The position numbers and the translations under genes were made by a program. This document shows positions 47,626 through 56,162 of a DNA stretch of 64,000 bases, in pieces; position 1 is the first letter of the stretch; each line of letters starts with the position of its first letter. The notes beneath the pieces were generated by a model. The model was given only the letters and a program-made list of their open reading frames with translations, did not search any database and was not told the DNA's origin. The DNA is taken from NCBI RefSeq assembly GCF_014295035.1, contig NZ_CP060404.1, forward strand, positions 3,560,501 through 3,624,500. Reading direction: 5' to 3'. Source of the DNA: Streptomyces buecherae (GTDB lineage: Bacteria > Actinomycetota > Actinomycetes > Streptomycetales > Streptomycetaceae).

Positions 47626-48089
47626 CGACCCAGCAGATGTCCGACGCCGAAATCGCCGGGCAGCCCGCCGCGTACTGGACCGGCGTCGCCTACGAGGCGC
47701 TCATCGCGTTCATCCGGGCCCGGCAGGCAGAGAAGGGCCACACGCAGCCTCAGTACTGGCTGCTGCGCAACCTGTCGGCGAACGACCTCTCGCCCAGCGG
47801 CGAGGGGATGTCCCTGCCCGCGCTGCGGGAGGCCATGGCCTCCTACCTCCGGCCCGAGGACGATCTGGCGGCGGAGGCCGAGGGACTTCTGGAGCGTGGT
47901 TGGCTGACGCGGGACGCCGAGGGTCGGCTGTGGCTCACCGACGAGGGCGAGCGGGCCCGCGTCGACCTGGCACGCAACACCCCCGCGATACGCGCCGTCC
48001 TGCACGACGGCATCGCCGACGCGGACTACGTCACCACGGTGAAGGTGCTCCAGCGACTGATCCACAACGCGGGCGGGCCGGTCGCCTGA
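47622..48089 (+). CDS. MarR-like winged-helix regulator
   Basis: A 155-residue protein with MarR-type layout: an N-terminal dimerisation helix (YWTGVAYEALIAFIRARQAE), a recognition region (PQYWLLRNLSANDLSPSGEG, LPALREAMASYL) and a wing (LLERGWLTRDAEGRLWLTDE), followed by a C-terminal dimer helix. ATG 47622 has GGAGG at six bases. Its expression seems to be controlled by a MerR-type promoter through a coupled upstream ORF. No MerR gene is in the window. Target genes unknown. Confidence 0.8.
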   Translation: MTTQQMSDAEIAGQPAAYWTGVAYEALIAFIRARQAEKGHTQPQYWLLRNLSANDLSPSGEGMSLPALREAMASYLRPEDDLAAEAEGLLERGWLTRDAEGRLWLTDEGERARVDLARNTPAIRAVLHDGIADADYVTTVKVLQRLIHNAGGPVA

Positions 48090-48129
48090 CGGCCGGAGGC
48101 CGGGGCGGTGCGTACCGGTGGGTGTACCG

Positions 48130-48161
48130 GGCGGGCCGTTCGGTGTGCCGGCGGGCCCGCC
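48130..48161. terminator. hairpin between convergent MarR-type and reductase genes
   Basis: GGCGGGCC (48130-48137) pairs with GGCCCGCC (48154-48161) in the 94-bp gap between the two convergent stops. Confidence 0.5.
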
Positions 48162-48183
48162 CTGGTCGTCCTGGTCGTCCTGG

Positions 48184-49782
48184 TCAGGCGCGCGGAGCGA
48201 CCTTGCTCAGCCCGTTGATGATGCGGTCCATCGCGTCGCCGCCCGTCGGGTCGGTGAGGTTGGCCAGCATCTTGAGGACGAAGCGCATGAGGAGGGGGTG
48301 GGTCAGGCCGCGCTCGGTGGCGATCTTCATGATCTTCGGCTGGCCGATGAGCTTCACGAAGGCACGGCCGAGCGTGTAGTAACCGCCGTAGGTGTCCTTG
48401 AGGACGCGCGGGTAGCGCTCCAGCGCGGCCTCGCGCTGGGCGGCGGTCGGGCGGGCCTTGGCCTGGACGATGACCTCGGAGGCGATCTGCGCCGACTCCA
48501 TGGCGTACGCGATGCCCTCGCCGTTGAACGGGTTGACCATGCCGCCCGAGTCGCCGACGAGCAGCAGGCCGCGCGTGTAGTGCGGCTGCCGGTTGAACGC
48601 CATCGGCAGCGCGGCGCCACGGATCGGGCCCGTCATGTGCTCGGGCGTGAACTGCCACTCCTCGGGCATCGAGGCGCACCACGCCTTGAGGACCTCGCGC
48701 CAGTCCAGGTCCTTGTAGCCGCTGGAGGTGTTGAGCACGCCCAGGCCCACGTTGCAGGTGCCGTCGCCCATGCCGAAGACCCAGCCGTAGCCCGGCAGCA
48801 GCTTGGGGGTGTCGCCGCGGCGGTCCCACAGTTCGAGCCAGGACTCCAGGTAGTCGTCCTTGTCGCGCGGGCTGTCGAAGTAGGTGCGCACGGCCACGCC
48901 CATCGGGCGGTTCTCGGCCCGGTGCAGGCCCATCGCGAGGGAGAGCCGCGAGGAGTTGCCGTCGGCCGCGACGACCAGCGGCGCGTGGAAGGTGACGGGC
49001 GTCTTGTCCTGACCGAGCTTGGCGTGTACGCCGGTGATGCGGTTGGTGCGCGGGTCGATGATCGGCGCGCCGACGTTGCACTGCTCGTACAGCCGCGCCC
49101 CCGCCTTCTGCGCCTGCACCGCCAACTGCTCGTCGAAGTCGTCCCGCTTGCGGACCAGGCCGTAGTCCGGGTACGAGGCGAGGTCGGGCCAGTCGAGCTG
49201 GAGGCGGGTGCCGCCGCTGATGATGCGCAGGCCCTGGTTGCGCAGCCAGCCGGCCTCCTCGCTGATGTCGATGCCCATCGCGACGAGCTGCTTGGTGGCG
49301 CGCGGGGTCAGGCCGTCGCCGCACACCTTCTCGCGCGGGAACGACGTCTTCTCCAGGAGCAGGACGTCGAGGCCGGCCTTGGCGAGGTAGTACGCGGTGG
49401 TCGAGCCGGCCGGGCCCGCGCCGACCACGATCACGTCGGCGGTGCGCTCGGAGAGCGCGTCGTCGCCGAGGCCGACGGCGACGGCCGACGGCGTGCGCGG
49501 ACCCTTGGTGAGGGCCGTGTCCTTGCTGGTGGCCGTGTCCTTGGTGGCCGTGTCCTTGGAGGTGGCCGCGTCCTTGGTGGTGGCGGACTCGGACGGCGAG
49601 GCCGTGGCGTCGGCGGCGGGCTCGGCCTCCGGGCCCGGGGCGGCGGCTGCCGGTTCTATGGCGCTGGTCGCGGCGGACTCGGCTGCTCCGGTCCCGGTAC
49701 CGCTGCCGCCCGTCCCTGGGGCGTCGGTCTCGGAGGCGCCGGTCTGGGGAAGGTCGGTCTCGGCGGGGGCGTTCTCGCTCAC
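48184..49782 (-). CDS. geranylgeranyl-reductase-family flavoprotein (probable menaquinone side-chain reductase)
   Basis: An FAD-dependent oxidoreductase of the geranylgeranyl reductase family, 532 residues from GTG 49782 (GGGAG upstream). In related actinobacteria such enzymes (MenJ-type) saturate an isoprene unit of menaquinone; menG and mqnC lie a few kb away. FAD motifs: VIVVGAGPAGSTTAYYLAKA, LEKTSFPREKVCGDGLTPRA (family signature with CGDG) and LLVGDSGGMVNPFNGEGIAY. The first 115 residues are low complexity, with a Thr/Lys/Asp repeat (TKDTATSKDTATKDTATSKD) before the FAD domain. An 86-bp stretch has an exact copy 1 kb downstream. Confidence 0.85.
   Translation of the reverse strand: MSENAPAETDLPQTGASETDAPGTGGSGTGTGAAESAATSAIEPAAAAPGPEAEPAADATASPSESATTKDAATSKDTATKDTATSKDTALTKGPRTPSAVAVGLGDDALSERTADVIVVGAGPAGSTTAYYLAKAGLDVLLLEKTSFPREKVCGDGLTPRATKQLVAMGIDISEEAGWLRNQGLRIISGGTRLQLDWPDLASYPDYGLVRKRDDFDEQLAVQAQKAGARLYEQCNVGAPIIDPRTNRITGVHAKLGQDKTPVTFHAPLVVAADGNSSRLSLAMGLHRAENRPMGVAVRTYFDSPRDKDDYLESWLELWDRRGDTPKLLPGYGWVFGMGDGTCNVGLGVLNTSSGYKDLDWREVLKAWCASMPEEWQFTPEHMTGPIRGAALPMAFNRQPHYTRGLLLVGDSGGMVNPFNGEGIAYAMESAQIASEVIVQAKARPTAAQREAALERYPRVLKDTYGGYYTLGRAFVKLIGQPKIMKIATERGLTHPLLMRFVLKMLANLTDPTGGDAMDRIINGLSKVAPRA
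48390..48475 (-). repeat. source copy of the 86-bp duplication
   Basis: Part of the geranylgeranyl-reductase-family gene; exact direct repeat of 47317-47402. The two copies flank the MarR-type gene and 206 bp of the reductase 3' end. Confidence 0.9.
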
Positions 49783-49883
49783 GGAGGTTCTCCCGAAGAC
49801 TCGGTATCTGCGTGCCGGTCGCGCCGGGCACTGGACGGGTGCAGTCTATGTGGCGTACGCGAAGTCGCGAGAAGGGCGCCCTC

Positions 49884-50390
49884 ATGCCGATATCCGGAGC
49901 TAGTGTGCAGTTGCGAGTACCGATCCCCGAGGACGCGGCTGCCTGGCACCGGCTCTTCGACGACCCCGACGTCATGGAGTTCCACGGCGGCGCGTCCCAT
50001 GACCTCGCCCACTACGAGGAATTCAGCGCCCGCCAGCGCGCCCACCACGACCACATCGGCGTCTGTCTCTACACCCTGCTCGACGCGGCCGGCGAACCCG
50101 TCGGCTTCACCGGCGCCCAGCCCTGGCCGCACGAGTGGGGCCCGAAGGGCGAGATCGAGATCGGTTGGCGGCTCGGCCGCGCGCACTGGGGCCGGGGTTA
50201 CGCGACCCTCGCCGCCGAGACGACGCTGGAGCGGGCGCGCGCGGTCGGCATCCGGCACGTGGTCGCGATGGTCGCCGCGGAGAACGCGCGGTCCATCGCG
50301 GTCATCCAGCGGCTGGGCATGAAGGAGTCGGAGACCTACGTCTCGCCGGTCTCCAAGACCCGCGGGCTCTGCTTCCGGCTCGACCTGTAG
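49884..50390 (+). CDS. GNAT acetyltransferase, RimJ/RimL type
   Basis: A 168-residue N-acetyltransferase of the GNAT fold. It starts VQLRVPIPEDAAAWHRLFDD and has the acetyl-CoA loop in WRLGRAHWGRGYATLAAETT (R-G-x-G-Y/A) and the conserved NARSIAVIQRLGMK. It probably acetylates a protein N-terminus or a small amine. ATG 49884 has GAAGGG upstream. The gene is divergent from the reductase with about 100 bp between them; it is commonly found next to that gene in Streptomyces. Confidence 0.85.
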   Translation: MPISGASVQLRVPIPEDAAAWHRLFDDPDVMEFHGGASHDLAHYEEFSARQRAHHDHIGVCLYTLLDAAGEPVGFTGAQPWPHEWGPKGEIEIGWRLGRAHWGRGYATLAAETTLERARAVGIRHVVAMVAAENARSIAVIQRLGMKESETYVSPVSKTRGLCFRLDL

Positions 50391-50547
50391 CGACGGCGGT
50401 TCCCTCCCCCGGTCCGGGGCGGCGACCGGCCGGCCGTCGTCCGGCTTCGTGGCGGCCGGCCGTCGTCCGCGATGGCTGCGATCGGCCGGTTTCCGGTGAC
50501 CGCGGCCGGCCGAGCGGCCCGGCCACGCGCCGGCGGCCGGCCGGCCG

Positions 50548-52008
50548 TCAGCCGCCCTCGGACCAGGTGTCCAGGGCCGCGTCGAACGCCTCGCGGTCCA
50601 CGGCGAACGTCTCGGCGGGGCCCTGGAAGTAGATCGCGTACTCCGTGCCGTCCTCCGTGACGTACGCCTGGTCGATGGCGTGCATCGCCCGGCCGGTCTT
50701 CTTCTCGACCCAGCGGAACTCCCAGCGGGCGCCGTCCCGGCCCTGGAAGGTGTTGGCCGAGAGGTCGAGCTGTTCGTAGTCGCCGGTGCGCGCGGACGTG
50801 ATGCCCTCCAGCTCGCGGAAGTGGTCGATCGCCGACTGGCTGGTGCCGCGCAGCACGCCGATGCGCAGGTAGCTGTTGTCCTCCGTGGCGCCGGGCCCGC
50901 GGTAGTCGATCTGGCCGCCGCGCACCTCGCGCACCCAGCCGGTCGGCACGGCGAGCGAGAAGCCCTGCGGGTCCCGCGCCGTCCGGTAGCCCTCGGGTGG
51001 CTCGCCGGGCCCGAGGTCGCCCGACGCGTCGGGGGACGTGTCGGCTGACGGGGTGTCGGTCGGGGCGTCGGTGGGGTCGGGGGACGCCGGGTCGGTGGGC
51101 GGGGCGGGGGCGGTCGTCGGCGCGGAAGGCTCACGCGCGGCGGGTGACTCGCGTCCGCCGTCGCCGGAGACCTCCGTACCGCCGGCCGGGTCGGAACCGC
51201 CCGGGGGCTCGCTCTCCACGGCGACGGACGCCCGGTCGTCGTCGCCGTCGTCCCGCAACACCAGCACGCCGGCCGTGGCCCCGCCCCCGACCACGAACGC
51301 CGCCAGCCCCACGGCGAGCCACACCAGCACCCGCCGCCGCCCGGACACCCGCCGGGCCGTCCCCGCTCCGCCGGCCGCACCGGCGCCGCCGGCCACGACG
51401 ACCGGGGTGGTGGGCGGGGTGTCGTGCTGTGCCGGCGGCGGGGTGGCGTACCCGGGCGACTGGGCGGCGGCGTACGGGGCGGGGTGCGACGGCCCGGCGT
51501 ACGGTGACGCCTGGGGCGCCGGCGGCTGCGGGCCGGGGTACGGCTCGGGCTGCGGCGGCGTCCCGTAGCCGGGCGGGCCGGACGAGCCGGGCGGGCCGGG
51601 TGGCGGGGTGGCGGGCCCGGCGGGGAGCGTGGGCGGGTGGACCGGTGGCCGGGCCGCGGGTCGGGCGGGCGTCGTGGCCGAGGCCGGGTGGGTGGCCGGC
51701 AGGGGCCTGCCCGGGACGGTCGGTGGGTCGACGTACGGTATGTCCCGCGCGGTGTGCGAACGGGTCGGCGCGTCCGGCGACACGGCTTCGGGGTCGGGGC
51801 CGCTGGCGGGCTCACCCGTGCTCGGGCCGCCGTCAGGCGCACTGGTCGGTACGGCGGTTGAGGCGACCGTGGGCGGCTCGTCGGCGGGGGCCGGGGGGAC
51901 ATCCGGGCCCGGGGCGAGGAGGTCGCCTCCGCACCCCATGCAGAAACGCGCCTCGTTCGGTGCCGAGGCACCACAGGCAGAGCAGGACTTCGACGGCACG
52001 GGTGGCAC
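50548..52008 (-). CDS. zinc-ribbon membrane protein with extracytoplasmic domain
   Basis: A 486-residue membrane protein. The N-terminal zinc ribbon has CSACG and CMGCG (two CxxC pairs). A Pro-rich linker of about 180 residues with PPGYG/PPQPEPYPGPQPP repeats follows, then one helix (RRVLVWLAVGLAAFVVGGGA) and an outer Asp/Pro/Thr-rich stalk. The C-terminal domain (PQGFSLAVPTGWVREVRG to AFDAALDTWSEGG) looks like the small sensor domains found in actinobacterial kinases and membrane regulators. GTG 52008 has GGAG at seven bases. Function unknown; perhaps an envelope-stress sensor. Confidence 0.7.
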   Translation of the reverse strand: MPPVPSKSCSACGASAPNEARFCMGCGGDLLAPGPDVPPAPADEPPTVASTAVPTSAPDGGPSTGEPASGPDPEAVSPDAPTRSHTARDIPYVDPPTVPGRPLPATHPASATTPARPAARPPVHPPTLPAGPATPPPGPPGSSGPPGYGTPPQPEPYPGPQPPAPQASPYAGPSHPAPYAAAQSPGYATPPPAQHDTPPTTPVVVAGGAGAAGGAGTARRVSGRRRVLVWLAVGLAAFVVGGGATAGVLVLRDDGDDDRASVAVESEPPGGSDPAGGTEVSGDGGRESPAAREPSAPTTAPAPPTDPASPDPTDAPTDTPSADTSPDASGDLGPGEPPEGYRTARDPQGFSLAVPTGWVREVRGGQIDYRGPGATEDNSYLRIGVLRGTSQSAIDHFRELEGITSARTGDYEQLDLSANTFQGRDGARWEFRWVEKKTGRAMHAIDQAYVTEDGTEYAIYFQGPAETFAVDREAFDAALDTWSEGG

Positions 52009-52262
52009 GGGTTGCTCCGAGGGTTCGGCGCGGCGAGGTGAGGCGTGGGGGTGGGCGCATACTCTAGCGGCGGCCGGGCCCGTCGTCGCCCGCTACGACG
52101 GGGTCAACCCCCCATAACGCGCCCGGCTTTGCTCCCCCGCCTCGTGCGCCCCAGTCGCACCACCCGGCCGCCGCGGGCCCGCTCACCGTCGGGGAGCCGC
52201 CTGGAGCCACCTGGAGCCGCCGCCAGCCACCGCATCCACCGCGAGCCCCGCCGTCGAGCCGG

Positions 52263-53084
52263 TCAGCCCCAGGTCAGCGGGTCGAGGTGGAGGTAGAAGC
52301 GCAGGCGGTCGTGGTCCAGGGCGACGCCGTACCGCTCGGCGAACGCCGCGTCCGCGGCCCGGGCCCGCGCCTCGTCCGGCCAGGTCTCGCGCGCGTTGGT
52401 GAGCAGCAGCGCCAGGTCGGCGTGGCGGTCGGCGAGGCCGAGGCGGCCCAGGTCGATGAAGCCCGACACGTCGAGGGTGCGCGGGTCGAGGAGGATGTTG
52501 GGCAGACACAGGTCCCCGTGGCTGACGACCGTGTCGGCCGCCTCCTGCTCCCGCCGCAGGGCGAGCTGCCCGGTGAGGCGGGCCAGCAACTCCCGGGGAG
52601 GGGTGCGCCGCTGCTCCTCGGGGAGGAAGTCCGGGTTCACGGCGTCCCGGGACACGACGTCGCGCGCCACGGCGACCACGCCGTCAAGACCCCGCCGGAA
52701 CGGGCACTCCGCCACCGGCACCGCGTGCAGCCGACGGACCGCGTCGGCGACGCGCTCCCAGGCGGCCCGCAGCTCGTCGGCGGACACCTGGTCGGCGGGT
52801 ACGCCGGGGACGGCGCTGGTCAGCAGGCAGGCGCCGGCGTCGGTACGGCGCCAGTCGAGCACCCGGGGGCCCGGCAGCCCCCGTTCGCTGAACCAGGCGA
52901 CCCGGTCGCGCTCGGCGGTCAGCTCGGCCACGTCGGCGGCGGGCACGCACTTGGCGTACCGGGTGGCGTCCGCGCCCCGGAAGACGAGGGCCCCCGACTC
53001 GCCCGAGGTGACCGGCAGCCAGTCGCCGTCCGTCAGACCGAACAGCGCCGGCGTCAGGGGCGGGGGCGCGGCGTGGTCGCTCAT
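52263..53084 (-). CDS. aminoglycoside-phosphotransferase-like kinase
   Basis: A 273-residue kinase of the APH(3') family. The Brenner motif VVSHGDLCLPNILLD (catalytic Asp), the metal-binding loop GFIDLGRLGLADRHADLALL and the N-terminal SGESGALVFRGADATRYAKC (nucleotide Lys) are all intact. Such enzymes phosphorylate aminoglycosides or related small molecules. Chromosomal copies in Streptomyces may give resistance or have another substrate. ATG 53084 has only a weak AGGGTGG; a TAGGGT -10 seven bases upstream suggests a leaderless message. It is adjacent to, but not overlapping, menG. Confidence 0.88.
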   Translation of the reverse strand: MSDHAAPPPLTPALFGLTDGDWLPVTSGESGALVFRGADATRYAKCVPAADVAELTAERDRVAWFSERGLPGPRVLDWRRTDAGACLLTSAVPGVPADQVSADELRAAWERVADAVRRLHAVPVAECPFRRGLDGVVAVARDVVSRDAVNPDFLPEEQRRTPPRELLARLTGQLALRREQEAADTVVSHGDLCLPNILLDPRTLDVSGFIDLGRLGLADRHADLALLLTNARETWPDEARARAADAAFAERYGVALDHDRLRFYLHLDPLTWG

Positions 53085-53194
53085 GGCGGCCACCCTAGCC
53101 AGGGCGTGTCCGCCGAGCCGGGCCGGTGCCGGGGCAGGTGGCCGGAGCGGAGGCCGATTCCGAGGCCGGTCGGACGGGGACCGCGGGTGACCGG

Positions 53195-53896
53195 TCAGCC
53201 GTCCTGCGGCTTCGTGCCCCGGTGCAGGGCGACGACGCCGCCGGTCAGGTTGCGCCAGGCGACGCGGGACCAGCCGGCGCGCTGGAGGACCCCGGCCAGG
53301 CCGGGCTGGTCGGGCCAGGCGCGGATGGACTCGGCGAGGTAGACGTACGCGTCCGGGCTGCTGCTCACGGCCGTGGCGACCGGCGGCAGCGCCCGCATCA
53401 GGTACTCCGTGTAGACCGTGCGGAACGGCGCCCACGTCGGCTGGCTGAACTCGCAGATGACGATCTTGCCGCCGGGCCTGGTCACGCGCAGCATCTCGCG
53501 CAGCGCGCCCTCGGTGTCCTGCACGTTGCGCAGCCCGAAGGAGATCGTGACGGTGTCGAAGACGCCCTCCGCGAACGGGAGTCGGGTGGCGTCGCCGGCC
53601 GTGAGCGGCAGGAACGGGTTGCGCTGCTTTCCGGCCCGCAGCATGCCCAGCGAGAAGTCGCAGGGCACGACGTACGCGCCGGCGGCCGTGAACGGCAGCG
53701 ACGACGTCCCTGTGCCGGCGGCCAGGTCGAGCACCCGCTCCCCCGGGCGCGCGTCCACGGCGCGCGCGACGGCCTTGCGCCACAGCCGGGACTGCCCGAG
53801 CGAGAGCACGTCGTTGGTGAGGTCGTAGTTGGCCGCCACGTCATCGAACATCGCGGCGACTTCGTGCGGCTGCTTGTCCAGGGAAGCTCGGGTCAC
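53195..53896 (-). CDS. menG: demethylmenaquinone methyltransferase
   Basis: A SAM-dependent class I methyltransferase (UbiE/MenG) that adds the C-2 methyl to demethylmenaquinone, the last step of menaquinone synthesis. It has 233 residues. The start [20 protein letters not shown] (GTG 53896) matches the family. SAM motifs: [15 protein letters not shown] and [27 protein letters not shown] and [19 protein letters not shown] are family signatures. A GTG 15 bases upstream has a better ribosome-binding site (GGGGGAGG) and would add five residues. It is placed with mqnC and mqnA, consistent with the futalosine route. Confidence 0.93.
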   Translation of the reverse strand: MTRASLDKQPHEVAAMFDDVAANYDLTNDVLSLGQSRLWRKAVARAVDARPGERVLDLAAGTGTSSLPFTAAGAYVVPCDFSLGMLRAGKQRNPFLPLTAGDATRLPFAEGVFDTVTISFGLRNVQDTEGALREMLRVTRPGGKIVICEFSQPTWAPFRTVYTEYLMRALPPVATAVSSSPDAYVYLAESIRAWPDQPGLAGVLQRAGWSRVAWRNLTGGVVALHRGTKPQDG

Positions 53897-54021
53897 CCTC
53901 CCATTGTTCACCCGGCCTCCCCCGGCCCCCCTCGGGGGTCGCCCCGACGGCGAGCCGGCCGGCCCGCCGCGACGACGGCCCGGCCCGGGCGCCCGTGGGG
54001 GCGCTCCCGGGCCAGCGCGTC

Positions 54022-54708
54022 TCAGCGGCGGCGGAAGACCAGGCGGCCGTCGAGCACCGTGGCCACGCAGCTCGCCGCGCCACGGGTGGCCAGCTCGGCC
54101 ACCGCGGCCACGGCGAACACCGCGAAGTCGGCCCGGGCCCCGGGCGACAGCGGGCCGGTGAAGGTGGTCTCGGGCGGCGTGCCCGCGGGCAGGGCGGCTA
54201 TCGGGTCGAGCAGGGCGGGAGCCGGCGGGTCGGCGGCCCCGGCCGGGTCGGGCGCGGCGCTCGCGCGGGACCCGGGGATCACGACGAGGCCCGCCCTGGC
54301 CACCGCCGTGCGCACCGCGGGCCGCGCGAAGGGGCCGGCCACCGCCGTCGTGCCGTGCCGCAGCATCCGCTGGGTGCCGCGCCGCGCGGACTCGCCCCAG
54401 CGCGCGTCGGCCAGCCCGAGGTCGGCCAGCACCGCGGGGTCGGCCAGCGGCTCGGTGCCCAGGCGCTCGGCCTCGCGCGGGTCCGGGTGGTAGGCGGCCT
54501 CGAGGAGCGCCGCGGCCCGCGCGTTGAGCAGCCCGGGCGTGAGCAGCCCGGGCCAACGCCGCTCCCGCGCGCCCGGGTGCTCGGCCGCCATCTCCTCGTA
54601 CGGGCCGACCGCGGCGATGCGCGCGCCGTCCACGACGACCGCCCCGTCCGCGACGGGCTCCGCCCCCGGGCCGGTGAGCAGCAGCTCGGCCCCGTGAATC
54701 GTCAGCAC
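54022..54708 (-). CDS. amidohydrolase-like (imidazolonepropionase-like) protein
   Basis: A 228-residue protein resembling the composite outer domain of metal-dependent amidohydrolases (imidazolonepropionase-like). It has [37 protein letters not shown] and the ending [12 protein letters not shown]. The usual metal-binding HxH motif of the barrel is not visible; [17 protein letters not shown] stands where it would be. It is much shorter than active enzymes (about 400 residues). It may be a degenerate or accessory form. It lies directly between menG and mqnC, with a 43-bp gap to the latter, a position that suggests a role connected to menaquinone. Confidence 0.7.
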   Translation of the reverse strand: MLTIHGAELLLTGPGAEPVADGAVVVDGARIAAVGPYEEMAAEHPGARERRWPGLLTPGLLNARAAALLEAAYHPDPREAERLGTEPLADPAVLADLGLADARWGESARRGTQRMLRHGTTAVAGPFARPAVRTAVARAGLVVIPGSRASAAPDPAGAADPPAPALLDPIAALPAGTPPETTFTGPLSPGARADFAVFAVAAVAELATRGAASCVATVLDGRLVFRRR

Positions 54709-54751
54709 GCGTCGCCCCCCATCCGTGTAACGGCCCCCGCCCAGGCCCGGT

Positions 54752-55951
54752 TCAGCGGGCGTCGATGAGCTTGAGGGCGGGGTGGGCCGTGCCGCCGTCG
54801 ATCGCGGTCGACGACAGGTGCGAGACGACCTTGTCGTCCACCGGGTCGTTGGCCGGGTCGTCGTGCACCACCAGGTGCTCGTACGTCGTGGCGCGCTGCG
54901 CCGGGACCCGGCCCGCCTTGCGGATCAGGTCGATGATCTCCATCCGGTTGGAGCGGTGCCGGGCGCCGGCCGAGGAGACCACGTTCTCCTCCAGCATGAT
55001 CGAGCCCAGGTCGTCCGCCCCGTAGTGCAGCGAGAGCTGGCCGACCTCCTTGCCGGTGGTCAGCCACGAACCCTGGATGTGCGCGACGTTGTCGAGGAAG
55101 AGGCGCGCGATGGCGATCATCCGCAGGTACTCGAAGAGGGTGGCCTGCGTCTGGCCCTTGAGGTGGTTGTTCTCGGGCTGGTACGTGTACGGGATGAAGG
55201 CGCGGAAGCCGCCCGTGCGGTCCTGCACGTCGCGGATCATCCGCAGGTGCTCGATCCGCTCGGCGTTGGTCTCGCCGGTGCCCATCAGCATCGTGGAGGT
55301 GGACTCGACGCCCAGGTTGTGGGCGATCTCCATGATCTCCAGCCAGCGCTCGCCCGACTCCTTGAGCGGTGCGATGGCCTTCCGCGGGCGCTCCGGCAGC
55401 AGCTCGGCGCCCGCGCCGGCGAACGAGTCGAGCCCCGCCGCGTGGATGCGCCGGATGGCCTCGTCGGCGGTGACGCCGGAGATCCGCGACATGTGCTCGA
55501 TCTCGGAGGCGCCCAGCGAGTGGATGACGAGCTGCGGGAACGCCTTCTTGATCGCCGCGAAGTGCTCCTCGTAGTACTCCACGCCGAAGTCCGGGTGGTG
55601 GCCGCCCTGGAACATGATCTGGGTGCCGCCGAGCTCGACGGTCTCCGCGCAGCGGCGCAGGATGTCGTCCAGGTCGCGGGTCCAGCCCTTGTCGTGGGCC
55701 TTGGGCGGCGCGTAGAAGGCGCAGAACTTGCAGGCCGTCACGCAGACGTTGGTGTAGTTGATGTTCCGCTCGATGATGTACGTCGCGATGTGCTCCGTCC
55801 CGGCGTACCGCCGGCGGCGCGCGGCGTCGGCGGCCGCGCCGAGCGCGTGCAGAGGCGCGTCCCGGTACAGGTCGAGCGCCTCCTCCGGGGTGATCCGACC
55901 GCCGCCGGCGGCGCGGTCGAGGACGGACTGCAGATCGGCGTTCTCCGTCAC
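54752..55951 (-). CDS. mqnC: cyclic dehypoxanthinyl futalosine synthase (radical SAM)
   Basis: A radical-SAM enzyme of the futalosine menaquinone pathway, which cyclises dehypoxanthine futalosine. It has 399 residues. The [4Fe-4S] site is CVTACKFCAF (C-x3-C-x2-C), followed by FQGGHHPDFGVEYYEEH and ESTSTMLMGTGETNAERIEH, and a C-terminal region with HYGADDLGSIMLEENVVSSA. It is homologous to CofH/MqnE but the neighbours and length fit MqnC. GTG 55951 follows GGAAGGGACG. It is in line with the amidohydrolase-like protein and menG, and mqnA lies 2.5 kb upstream in the same direction. Confidence 0.95.
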   Translation of the reverse strand: MTENADLQSVLDRAAGGGRITPEEALDLYRDAPLHALGAAADAARRRRYAGTEHIATYIIERNINYTNVCVTACKFCAFYAPPKAHDKGWTRDLDDILRRCAETVELGGTQIMFQGGHHPDFGVEYYEEHFAAIKKAFPQLVIHSLGASEIEHMSRISGVTADEAIRRIHAAGLDSFAGAGAELLPERPRKAIAPLKESGERWLEIMEIAHNLGVESTSTMLMGTGETNAERIEHLRMIRDVQDRTGGFRAFIPYTYQPENNHLKGQTQATLFEYLRMIAIARLFLDNVAHIQGSWLTTGKEVGQLSLHYGADDLGSIMLEENVVSSAGARHRSNRMEIIDLIRKAGRVPAQRATTYEHLVVHDDPANDPVDDKVVSHLSSTAIDGGTAHPALKLIDAR

Positions 55952-56162
55952 CGGGGCGTCCCTTCCGGAGGGTTACGTACGGACATCAGTCAGCGTACGC
56001 CAGGGGTCCGACACCCCGGCCCGCGGCCGGCCAACCCCCGCGACCTGCGGCGCGGCGTCCGGTGACGTGGGCCACGACGGCACCGGCGGCCAGCGAGCCC
56101 GCCCGTACTCGCGCCGCCCCGCCAGCCTGCCAGCCCGCCGGCCCGTCAGCGACGGCAGTGCC

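Noticed and set aside
50415..50480. Repeated GGCCGGCCGTCGTCCG in the gap after the acetyltransferase
   Set aside because: Two short GC-rich copies only; likely low-complexity intergenic sequence.
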